Assembly (NCBI RefSeq): GCF_905163445.1
Contig: NC_053185.1
Location: 19,424,001-19,488,000, forward strand
Length of the DNA stretch: 64,000 nucleotides
Source of the DNA: Pararge aegeria
Lineage: Eukaryota; Arthropoda; Insecta; Lepidoptera; Nymphalidae
Direction: 5' to 3'
Each line of letters starts with the position of its first letter. Position 1 is the first letter of the stretch. Shown here in pieces: positions 54,944 through 64,000 of this stretch. The notes beneath the pieces were generated by a model, which saw only the letters and a program-made list of their open reading frames with translations, did no database searches and was not told where the DNA came from. The translations under genes were made by a program, and so were the position numbers.

Positions 54944-55245
54944 GCGGTGACAGCCTAGTAAGTAAGGCTTCGGATTTCCTTTCGTGCAGACCGAGTTCGA
55001 GCTCCGGCAAGCACCACTAATTTTTTGGAGTTATGTGCTTTTTTCATTTAAGCAATTTAAATATCACTTGCTCTAAACGTTGAAAGAAAACATCGTGAGG
55101 AAACCTTCATGCCTCAGAGTTCTCCATAACGTTCTCAAGGGCGTGTGAAGTCTACCAATCCGAACTTGACCAGCGTGCTAGACTACGGCCTTCACCTTAC
55201 TCATTCTGAGAGAAGACCTGTGTCTTGTGTTTGGCCGGTAACGAT
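54944..55245 (+). mobile_element. SINE family B, full-length
   Basis: Head (agcggtgacagcctagtaag, box B gagttcgagctccgg), core (gttatgtgcttttttcat, aaacatcgtgaggaaacc), middle (agcgtgctagactacggcc) and tail (gagagaagacctgtgtct). Confidence 0.85.
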
Positions 55246-55252
55246 ATATTTG

Positions 55253-55358
55253 AAACGCACATAGCTCCGAAAAGTTAGAGGTGCGTGCCGGGAATCGAAC
55301 TCAGTCTTCCGAAAGGGAAGTCGAAGCCTTACCCGCTAGGTGACTGGTTATCAACGCT
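55253..55358 (-). mobile_element. SINE family B head and core, inverted next to the preceding copy
   Basis: aaacgcacatagctccgaaa, gtgccgggaatcgaactca and ggtgactggttatcaacgc are the reversed core and head. The two copies form a tail-adjacent inverted pair with an eight-base spacer. Confidence 0.75.
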
Positions 55359-55374
55359 TTTACCAAATACGCTA

Positions 55375-55500
55375 AAAGCATTATACCGAATAAGTATAAT
55401 AATATATTGGAACTTCTGGCTCGACCCGAGCATCAAACACAGGTACTCGTTATGTGTAAGTTAATACGCTAATTATAAGACCAACGACGCTGTGTACATA
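55375..55500 (-). mobile_element. SINE family F head fragment
   Basis: ggctcgacccgagcatcaaa and acgctaattataagaccaac match the reversed head of family F. Confidence 0.5.
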
Positions 55501-55829
55501 ACATAACCTTTCCTATTTCAAAGATTTAAAAGTTATAATCTACAAGAATCAGCCAACAAAGCGAGTTAGACGATAAGTACTACAAAGCTGTAGCAACATC
55601 TTACGAGCAGACTTAAGATGTTACGATGTGTATGCATTCTCACATTATATTTTCTATAATACCACCCAGTCGCAATTCACATGGGAATGTCAAAGGTCTT
55701 AACATCTTGATAAACCTACTTCTAACGTTTGAAGTAAGAAAATTGTAAAAGCGAAACCTCGCTACATTTCTTCTCTGTCGCAGTTCATATTTCTGCTACA
55801 AATAAATAACAATGGTGCCAGTTATATTG
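55501..55829. other. Unassigned spacer
   Basis: No signal seen. Confidence 0.35.
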
Positions 55830-56030
55830 TCAAGTCAATTCAAGTCAAATATTTCTTTATTCATATAGGCACATATACATGGCACTTTTGATGCGTACAT
55901 TACATGTAAAATATGACATAGAAGTGAGTTGAGGGCGATAACTAAATTCGTATACTTAAAACTAAAATTACGTGGGATCCAAAAGCGCCCCTGAAGAAGC
56001 CCACAACAAACTTAACCGGTGGTTGTTATC
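55830..56030 (-). mobile_element. LINE 3' end, minus strand, different family
   Basis: tcaagtcaaatatttctttat then tataggcacatatacatggc and aagcgcccctgaagaagccc: a common lepidopteran LINE tail read in reverse (recall). No coding. Confidence 0.6.
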
Positions 56031-56282
56031 ACCATCTCACATTGTCTTTTTAAACTATTTAAGAAGCAACCTGGTTAGCAATCATTTCCACCCAAGCATT
56101 TTTATTGCCGACGTAGTCTTTAATACTACTAGCTTACGTTTAATACAAACTTTAAACTTTTTTACTAGATTTTTTATACAAAAAATAACTTTCATATTCA
56201 CTTGTAAAATGATATTCTTTCCGCACTTATAAATCATATACACTATCAGATTTTCTACAGGGCAGATGCTACAATAAATTTC
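56031..56282. other. Unassigned spacer
   Basis: Probably continues the LINE remnant; not recognisable. Confidence 0.3.
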
Positions 56283-56574
56283 ATCATCACCATCACATCA
56301 ACCGAATACCGGCTAACTACAGAGCATGGGTCTTCTCCTACAATGAGTAGGGGTTAAGGCCGTAGTCCACCACGCTGGCCCAGTGCGGATTGGTGGACTC
56401 CACTTTTGAGAACATTATGTAGAACTCTCAGGCATGCAGGTGCAGCAAGTGATATTTCAATAACTTAAAACGCACATAACTGAGAAAAGTTTGAGGGGCG
56501 AGCTGTGATTCGAACTCGCTGCCCCGGAAGTGAAGTAGAGTTCCCACCCAATGCGCTATCACCGCTTCTATCAA
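56283..56574 (-). mobile_element. SINE family B, full-length minus copy
   Basis: Tail (tcatcaccatcacatcaacc, agcatgggtcttctcctaca), middle (ggccgtagtccaccacgctg), core (aaaacgcacataactgagaa) and head (gtgattcgaactcgctgcc, caatgcgctatcaccgcttc). Confidence 0.85.
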
Positions 56575-57128
56575 TTAATTTAAACAAGGAGTAATATACA
56601 ATACCACCAATCTGTTTTAATCAGGAATTCTGATGTTACGTACTGTTAAGCTTCTCTTTCCATTGGCACTCCCGTTAATTATTCGTTAATAATTAAGCGG
56701 CAATAACGAAGCAGTGGTCGTTCGCACTCAATACTCCTTCGCGCCTAACGAAGAAGCACGATCCTTCGTTAAAATGGAAATGTACCAAAGAACTCGCACT
56801 CTTAAACTAATGAACACAATTACTTATTTAGAAGTTGTATTTGTACGTTCTAGAAACCACCATATAAACTTTTATTATAGTTATATTTTTAGAAAGACTA
56901 AAAAAGTAAGTACATAAATGTTAATCAGTTGTATACCTATAAAGAAGAATAGTAAAATGAAGTGTCATCACCATTACCAAATGCCTCTTAATGCCTCAGA
57001 CCAGACCTCATCATACGTATGAGAAAATCTGAAGCTAAAACTGATGTCTACTACACAGGCTGTAACAATATTGTTATCAGAAATTAGTGATAATAACTGA
57101 GGACGACGGCTATCGTGCTAATTGTCTA
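56575..57128. other. No gene seen
   Basis: A 67-codon frame at 56714-56917 has no recognised domain. Confidence 0.4.
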
Positions 57129-57302
57129 ATGACAAAATGACTGATGAATATTTTTTTTGAATGACATACCTAAATACTTGAACACCCAGCCACTGAAAAA
57201 CATTCATGCTCATCATACAAACATTTAACAGTTGCGGGAATCGAACCCACAGCCTTGGACTCAAAAAGCAGGGTCGCTGCACACTGCGCCAATCGGCTGT
57301 CC
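57129..57302 (-). mobile_element. SINE family C, tail-truncated
   Basis: Has the head (gcgggaatcgaacccacagc, gggtcgctgcacactgcgc) and body (acacccagccactgaaaaac) but stops at gactgatgaatat, before the caagctacgctt tail, as the first copy at 17122 also does. Confidence 0.8.
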
Positions 57303-58054
57303 AACTAGTACCCGTTATAGTAGTTACGCGAAGAACATAACAAGAAAGCCAACGTTTTCTGCACCGTCGCTAGGCTGCAACCAATTTCCACCTGTCCATA
57401 CTAAATTGCTTTTGTCCGGGCCCAATTCAATTTGCCTATTCAGCGAATAGTCCCCTTTGCGCGTCAATAAAAATTTAGTTCGCTCTTAAACGGCACGTGG
57501 GGAGTTGGTGGAAAGCATTTTAAAACTATTTTTCCTTGTATCAGCATTTCAGGAGTTTTAACCAGCTACCACAGAATTAAGAACATACGCGTTCAGTAAT
57601 TATTGCATGCAGTGCATTGTCTTCAAAAACAATGAAAACGCACCGCGCATGTCTCACTCCACACCCGCAGAATGTTGCTAGCTCACAAACTTTTTCCCAT
57701 TTTCTACATTTTTCCCATGTTATGGTAAACATTTAGAACAACGGAAGTAAAATACTTACTATTAACTGCTAAATGAAATGAAATGACTTAACGCCTGTTC
57801 GAGAAACACTACTACTGTGGAGTGGTTTCTGATACTTCACTATTAGTCGTGCACACGGTTCTGTATGTTCTTAATTCTTAGCTTGTTACATAACCGCATG
57901 ACGCAAAGAGGAGGCAATCTCATCAGGCTCTTTGTTTTAGAGCGACCAATAAAATTAAAACTTTTAAACATCACCTAAATAAAACCCACTTCCACAGCCC
58001 GTACGAATCCTTTAAGTAATACTTTATTCATCTTTAGGATGCAAGATATCAATA
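57303..58054. other. No gene seen
   Basis: Single-copy; the 72-codon frame at 57232-57450 starts inside the SINE and is an artefact. Confidence 0.4.
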
Positions 58055-58310
58055 TCATCATTACTCGTCCACTAAGGGCACGCTTCTCCTTCCATAATGA
58101 GAAGATTAAGGCCATAATCCACTAAGCTGACCCGGTGCGGATTAGTGCCCACGCCTTTAAGAACATTATGGAGAACCCGTTGAGGCAAGTTATATTTGGA
58201 TTGCTTAAAACGCACATAACTTAGAAAAGTGAGAAGTGCGTGCTGGGAAGTGAACTCGGCCCTCCGAAAGTGTAGCCGAAGTCTTAACCACTGAGCTATC
58301 ACCGCTTCCT
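58055..58310 (-). mobile_element. SINE family B, near-complete minus copy
   Basis: Tail (atcatcattactcgtccact, ttccataatgagaagatta), middle, core (aaaacgcacataacttagaa) and head (gggaagtgaactcggccct, actgagctatcaccgcttcc). Box B has one clear mismatch (gaagtgaac). Confidence 0.8.
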
Positions 58311-58510
58311 ATTCAAGTATCACTGTGCCAAATTGAATCAATAATACTTTTATAACAAGACATATATTATTTTTAATCCCGTCTTTATATTCATCATGCT
58401 TGTTTGTCTCTCTACAGGCGTCTGGGTAAAAGCCTCCTCTCTTATAGGATAGTGGGGTTAGAACTTTGGAGAGTTACTAATTAATATCACAAGTTAATAT
58501 AAATAAGAAT
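58311..58510. other. Unassigned spacer
   Basis: No signal seen. Confidence 0.3.
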
Positions 58511-58670
58511 ATTACGAATATTAAGCTTAATTTGCTACACTCCGCGAAAAGCAGGAGAAACTGTATGGTGTAATTTATAATTTCTTCCAAAATCCTTATA
58601 CTCTACACCAAACAGATCTTCGGCAATGTACCTCAGGAGATTTTGACTTTACAATGAATAACTAAGCAAA
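58511..58670 (+). mobile_element. Family G repeat, internally shortened
   Basis: attaagcttaatttgctac, cgcgaaaagcaggagaaac, acaccaaacagatcttcgg, then a direct jump from gcaatgtac to cctcaggagattttg, losing about 35 bases present at 32155. Confidence 0.7.
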
Positions 58671-59984
58671 GTTCGGGCTGGAACAACCATTTTTTAGGCT
58701 AGTTTGGAAATTTGTAGGCTAGTTTGGAAATTTGTCGTCAGAAAAACCTATCAATTTTTAAAGAGTACCTAAATATCTAGCCCTAACCTAACAATTTATC
58801 AAAATGCTTTACACGAGGCAATAAATGTGGTTTCCTTCTACATTTATTGCATTCCATTTATTTCTACGAATAAAAGTATCCTTTGTCCGTCTCCAGAATC
58901 AAATCTATAACTGTCTCAAATAATATGATGCTAATATGGATGCAAGAAATAAAAAATATATACTTTCGGATCGATAACATTAAACATGGATTAGTATAAT
59001 TATGCATAACATAAGTAATTAAAACACGTTAGAAGTATATGTAAAAGTTTTACCATTTAATTTAAACGGGACCATAAAATATTACAAACTGCTGTATTTT
59101 TCCGTTACATTTTCCGCAAGACATGCATATTACGAAGTTCTGTTATCGCGCAAAAACATTTTACCCAGCGAGGAGTTATTTCTCCCCGCGAGAAAAACTC
59201 CATAGAGTTTTTTGCTTAATTATAAAATCACGGTGATTTGCGCTAAAAACTTTTGCACAAATCTAAAATATCGCCTGTTTACCGAGAAAAGTTCGGAGAA
59301 GGAGAAAAACACTCACTCATAAATAATTTACGAAGCTGATAGCAAAAAACAGAAACGTACTAAATGGAATAAGACATCGTTAACGAAAGTAGCTTCAGAT
59401 AATTTTTTTTATGTAGGGCTTCTTAATTATCAAGTAATCAACAGTTAAAAATAACATTATATTGGAGCGGATTAATGCAGAGAGTTGTCAATTATAAGTT
59501 AAAAATCCTTATTTTCATATTAGGCACCATTGTGAATGGCACTACGTAATATGCTTTGAATTTATTACAATTTGCAATTTACGGTATCGGTTTGGTGTAC
59601 GCAATAAATTCATTAAGTAGGGCTCGGCAAAGCGCGGGTTTAGGCTTAGCGAAAATATTGATATATGTCGTCACATTTCTGGGAACAATAGCTTATTGGC
59701 ACGAAGTAAATCGATGAATTAATATCAGCACATATTTCACACCAGTGTTTAGTTTATCTTTAAAATCCCAAAGAAATAAACGAGCTAAGCTAAAAACAGA
59801 CAATCAAAATAAAAAATACCAAATTAATTGTAAAAATACTAACCTATTTTAATATTACTAGAATCGTGTTATTACATAATGCTATTTTAACATCTCACTA
59901 TAAATTTATATCTTGTAAAATCAAAATATGTTTTATATCTTGTAAATCATACATACGGCTACCAATGTTGCCAACCAAACTGCT
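58671..59984. other. No gene; short hairpin at 58818-58850
   Basis: Arms gcaataaatgt (58818-58828) and its reverse complement (58840-58850) around eleven bases. 58690-58735 holds a short duplicated phrase (taggctagtttggaaatttg). 59120-59330 is GC-balanced single-copy sequence. Confidence 0.5.
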
Positions 59985-60062
59985 GGGCACAGGTGTGCTC
60001 TTTCATAGGAGCTTAGACCCGCCACGCCACTCCAATGAGCAATGGTGGGCTCACTTATTGAA
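59985..60062 (-). mobile_element. SINE family F tail fragment
   Basis: ctgctgggcacaggtgtgct, gacccgccacgccactccaa, gcaatggtgggctcac. A 66-codon frame ending here is an artefact. Confidence 0.5.
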
Positions 60063-60065
60063 ATA

Positions 60066-60160
60066 ATGAATTTTCCCAATTCGGCCTTGGCTAATTACCA
60101 CGTAGTTGATTAAGCGTTCGGGTACGATATCGCGTAGAAACCGATTAGGGGTAATGGTGT
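60066..60160 (+). mobile_element. SINE family D fragment
   Basis: ggccttggctaattaccac, gcgttcgggtacgatatcg, cgtagaaaccgattagggg match the middle of family D and run straight into the TIR element. Confidence 0.6.
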
Positions 60161-60164
60161 AAAC

Positions 60165-60420
60165 CCTACCAGCACGGCTAGCATGAGCAGGAGACAATTA
60201 TATCCCCGGGGGACGGATAAAATGTATCTTCTCCCACAGCTTTATCGACTCTTAGAGCACTGGCGCACAAGTGGAAATAATATCCAAATAATATATGTGT
60301 GTTAATAAACGGGGGTGAACTTCTCCTATTCCATGTTCCAATAATTTAACAGGTGGGCACGTTAATTAAATCCCTTGTCAGGGGATATAATTTTTATCTC
60401 CCGCCCTTGCTAGCCCTGCA
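60165..60420. mobile_element. TIR element whose right end seeds the minisatellite
   Basis: The left end, accagcacggctagcatgag…aattatatcccc (60167-60207), is the imperfect reverse complement of the right end (ggggatataattttta…tgctagccctgca, 60381-60420). The interior includes gggggtgaacttctcctatt, shared with the copy at 17590. Non-coding, so a MITE-like element is inferred. Confidence 0.65.
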
Positions 60421-61056
60421 GGGGATATAATCGGGGGATATAATTTTTATCTCCCGCCCTTGCTAGCCCTGCAGGGGATTAGTTGGGGTATATAATTTTT
60501 ATCTCTCGCCCTTGCTAGCCCTGCTGGGGATATAATCGGGGCATATAATTTTTATCTCCCGCCCTTGCTAGCCCTGCAGGGGATATAATCGGGGGATATA
60601 ATTTTTATCTCCCGCCCTTGCTAGCCCTGCAGGGGATATAATCGGGGAATATAATTTTTATCTCCCGCCCTTGCTAACCCTGCAGGGGATATAATCGGGG
60701 GATATAATTTTTATCTCCGGCCCTTGCTAGCCCTGCAGGGGATTAGTTGGGGTACATAATTTTTATCTCCCGCCCTTTCTAGCCCTGCTGGGGATATAAT
60801 CGGGGGATATAATTTTTATCTCCCGCCCTTGCTAGCCCTGCAGGGGATATAATCGGGGGATATAATTTTTATCTCCCGCCCTTGCTAGCCCTGCAGGGGA
60901 TATAATCGGGGGATATAATTTTTATCTCCCGCCCTTGCTAGCCCTGCAGGGGAAATAATCGGGGGATATAATTTTTATCTCCCGCCCTTGCTAGCCCTGC
61001 AGGGGATATAATCGGGGGATATAATTTTTTTCTCCTGCCTGTGGTAGCCCAGCTGG
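60381..61056. repeat. 53-bp minisatellite, about 12 units
   Basis: Monomers of 52-53 bp, each with ggggatataatcggggga, taatttttatctcccgccc and ttgctagccctgca. The first unit is partial (about 40 bp) and the last diverges (tctcctgcctgtggtagccc). A variant unit beginning ggggattagttggggta occurs twice, at 60474 and 60738, both followed by a ctgctgggg junction, giving a five-unit higher-order period of about 264 bp. Confidence 0.95.
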
Positions 61057-61059
61057 GTG

Positions 61060-61130
61060 GTTAGCATCTTAGACTGCATCATCATTTACCAGCAGAGATA
61101 CCAAATGCTAGTTGTAGTGGAATAAAAAAA
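61060..61130 (+). mobile_element. SINE family D tail
   Basis: tagcatcttagactgcatca then tttaccagcagagatacc and an A-rich end; it abuts the minisatellite. Confidence 0.55.
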
Positions 61131-62057
61131 AAGGCCATCGTGATATTATGCAAAGGTACTATAGAAGTGAAAAATAATGTAAGAAAAATATACCTCTTTT
61201 AATGAACTTTCGAAAATAAAAACCGGGTAAGAGTGTTAGCTTTGCTCGAGCCGGTACCGGATATCCGGAAGCTTCATCGAGAGCCTCCAAGTTTGTTGCC
61301 CAATTATACAGCTTCCAACAAAGGGGGATTCTTTTGAACATTAATTCATTCTACACTCGGGAAGGGTTCTTGGCTTTTCACTGACAACCTTTTAATTTTT
61401 TTTGTGCGTTCAAAGATACCCTTATTGATTGTATTAAGACAATTTGAGTTTTCCTTCTATAGAAAAATAAAAATAGAATTGTTAAATTTGCAATTTCTAA
61501 TGTCTAGAGAAAATTATGAAACCAGAAATGGATTCCTTCTGAATTTTATTTTGATGTAAACTGAACAACGAATTTAAATATACCAGTTAGAAACAGCCTA
61601 TTAAGGTCACCTTAAATCGCGTGTCTGTGTTAATAAGATGTAAATTTTTGCTGTTAAAAAATTATACGAATTTGTTTAACTCTTTTAATGTCTATTGATG
61701 AATCTTCGGCAATGAAAAATTAGCATTTTTAGAAAAAAAAAAACTAATCTTCACATGGACATAGGTGTGTAACCTATTCCAAGTCTCAAATTTTAAATGC
61801 AACCAGAAAAAATTTCATTACAAGTTCAGATACAATTTCAGAGGGAAATATTTAATATTCTCTGTTAGCATATATTACAAACCTGGGTGGTTTTCTGATG
61901 CTAGCTATAAGTATTTTTTATTTTTTTGGAAACTTTATGTAATAAATAAATAAATAAAATAAAATTTCATGAATAAATATGACGATTTCCTTGTTTCTCT
62001 TAGGAACTCCAACCGGTTCACTTTAAAATACATTCATTGAATTAATTTCTATGTTTT
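61131..62057. other. No gene seen
   Basis: AT-rich. Two short frames (61159-61341 minus, 61765-61953 plus) without domains; a TAAA run near 61938-61960. Confidence 0.4.
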
Positions 62058-62400
62058 GGTTTAGCGGTCATGTTCAACTACGGGTCATGAGGTTCTGAGT
62101 TCGATTCTTAGGTTAGACTAAAAACGAATTGTTAGATACCTACTGGGTTCTTGCTGTTAAACATTCTCAATAACAACTCGAAGTTCGGAAATTCGTGGTA
62201 TCCTGGCTAGTGCGTTAAAAAGCAAGCTAAGCTGTACGTCCCAGTTTAATATCACTAATATAAGATTCTATTCGTTAACACCGCACATCCCGCTTTAAAG
62301 ATTGGTGGGTTGATGCTCTTAAACACTCACTTCTACATTAGAGGAAGCTTTTGCCCAGCAGTGGGATTTTAAAAGGCTGATGATCATGTTGATAACACGG
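62058..62400 (+). mobile_element. SINE family F, full-length
   Basis: Head (ggtttagcggtcatgttcaa, box B-like gagttcgattcttagg), core (gaattgttagatacctac, tcctggctagtgcgttaaa, gtacgtcccagtttaatatc) and tail (ttggtgggttgatgctctt, gcttttgcccagcagtgg), ending in a tgatgatcatg run. Confidence 0.75.
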
Positions 62401-62744
62401 ATATGCTTGTACAATAAAATAATGAAATATCACTTAAGTTAGTAACGTAATAAATTATAATAAAGCGATGACTCTGTCACTAAACCTTCGTCCAAGAAAA
62501 AGTCTTTTATACGCAACTTGAAAGATTCCTGTCATTCATTGCATAGCTATATGAAAATGTTTATCTACTATTCATATTTTGTTGTCGACCCTCTTATATT
62601 AAAGTTGCTATTTTCTAAGGGCGGTATGACCCAGTTGGGGTGACGTTACTTTATGTCCAACATCCTGGCGCAGTGTTGCGCTCTGTGTGGGTGGCGTATT
62701 GGTATTATCATTTCAGAATTTTCTGAAATTATTGAAATTTTGTG
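62401..62744. other. Unassigned spacer
   Basis: No signal seen. Confidence 0.3.
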
Positions 62745-62810
62745 ACCACATCGGATTGGAAAGCAGACCGATAAGAAGTCTGCAAGAAACTTAGCAATGT
62801 CCCTTTTTTA
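62745..62810 (-). mobile_element. LINE family A scrap
   Basis: ccacatcggattggaaagca and gcaagaaacttagcaatgtc are diverged family A blocks in minus order. A second scrap may lie at 63075-63100 (gagtagttgctcatttttt). Confidence 0.45.
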
Positions 62811-64000
62811 TTAAAGGTCAACTTCCTTACCCCATATAGATTACACTGCCATCTTAGACTGCTTAATTACTTATGGGCTTGTGAAATAGCGAAAATAAAG
62901 GTTTCTTTAACGTTATGTGGTTCATGTGGCCTCGCAGTAACAATTATTCAAATCAGTAATTGGATGGGTGACCGACATTGGAGGGCTCTTACTTACGCGG
63001 CGTACGTTTCGTCTCATGATAACAAAAAAAAAAAAACAATTGTTTGAAACAGCAAATCTATCCGTTTTGGCAGGCTCAGAGTAGTTGCTCATTTTTTTCG
63101 CCCTTTAAAGGTGGTGGACTTTGCAAAGGAATTTAATTTCAGTAAGAATTCAACTTTTTGTTAAAACATTTGCATGTCATTAGTAGTCTTCGAAGGTATT
63201 AACTTTATTTTAATAAGATCTTGCCCTTACACCTGCGATCTTGCCAATAAAGTAATTATCATTATTATAATGCACCAGTGCTAAGTAACGTATAAAAACC
63301 AATGATTTACCTCTAACGTTAATTTAACGCGTCTAAAGAAAGCATTTCGACCGGTACGATTAAGGCAACTTCGCTCTTACACCGCAATTATAACCGAAAA
63401 GCCATGATTCCATAGACAATCAAAGTGAATAACTTTGACCGGCGATTATCTCGAGTGCTTCACAAGTCACAAGTGGGGGCCCTGGGGCGAGAGGACTCTT
63501 AGGAGTCGCATTTAATTAATGGAACCTCCTAGGGCCCTACATGGATTTAATTGGAGAAAATGTAATGCTGTTAATGCGGAACGTTATACTGGTAGTTGGG
63601 AACCAGAAGTTGCTTTATCTAGCTCGACGGACTAGTTTGCTTAGTCTAGCGGTACGCTTTAACTCTGTTGTGCTAATGAGGTTCGAGTAGATATTTCTCT
63701 TTGCGAAGTTATCCCTACGGTTTAAGGTCGCTGACATCGGTCGTTTTTCGAATAAACCTTTAAGGCAATAATTAAGTAATTATCAAGATACCTACCGCAT
63801 CTCAATTTTTACCTTCTATTATGATATCTAGCCAGACGTTATATCGTACCACGTTATGTGATTACCGCCTCAAATATCAATACGAGTGGAACTGCCGAGC
63901 TTTTGGAGTAATTGTTAATCCGCCATTTAAATACCCCCATATTGAAAGTTAATGGAACTTACAATTCAAATTGGTTTTACAATTTGTATACTTACTTAAA
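62811..64000. other. No gene; GC-balanced single-copy block at 63400-63560
   Basis: The block contains gtgggggccctggggcgaga and cctcctagggccctacatg. It matches no repeat here. The rest is AT-rich; a family D-like phrase (gccatcttagactgctta) lies at 62848. Confidence 0.4.

Noticed and set aside
60381..61056. Possible CRISPR-like array
   Set aside because: The units are contiguous 53-bp tandem repeats without unique spacers, in a eukaryotic setting.

Overview
This window looks like an intergenic or intronic stretch of a lepidopteran, probably butterfly, nuclear genome. It is AT-rich and packed with interspersed repeats of lepidopteran type: tRNA-derived SINEs including a Metulj-like family, CR1-, R1- and RTE-like LINE 3' ends, small Helitrons ending in CTAG, and TIR elements. 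No host protein-coding gene, rRNA gene or functional tRNA gene could be supported. Family names come from recall and inspection, not from a database search.

The only intact gene belongs to a mobile element. A complete Ty3/gypsy LTR retrotransposon of the Mag type lies at 7953-12469 on the minus strand. It has 102-bp LTRs that are identical by eye, a 5-bp target duplication (ccgtt), a primer binding site, a polypurine tract, and one uninterrupted 1347-residue Gag-Pol frame with CCHC knuckle, protease, RT, RNase H and DD35E integrase. It is therefore young and possibly still mobile. It sits inside older repeat DNA (about 7.0-7.95 kb and 12.48-12.96 kb).

Other parts in order. 1-7 kb: sparse sequence with a perfect 29-bp hairpin, CA/TA microsatellites and SINE/LINE fragments. 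13-19 kb: LINE tails, a 326-bp Helitron, a head-to-tail SINE pair, a TIR-element end and a perfect 27-bp hairpin. 20.8-21.4 kb: a 5'-truncated R1-like LINE with poly-A tail and an 11-bp target duplication. 24-39 kb: two more Helitrons, a SINE with a swapped tRNA head, many SINE copies and a LINE 3' end that keeps RT C-terminal coding. 40-55 kb: degenerate local repeats at 40.7-41.5 kb and 53.9-54.5 kb, more SINEs, and several single-copy, GC-balanced islands. 60.2-61.1 kb: a 53-bp minisatellite of about 12 units whose monomer is the end of a TIR element.

There is no gene network. The elements relate by nesting and by copying. The most notable patterns are the intact Mag-like element, the satellite grown from a transposon terminus, the chimeric SINE, and at least seven foldback inverted duplications with loops of 1-11 bases. 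I found nothing that amounts to an undescribed biological system.
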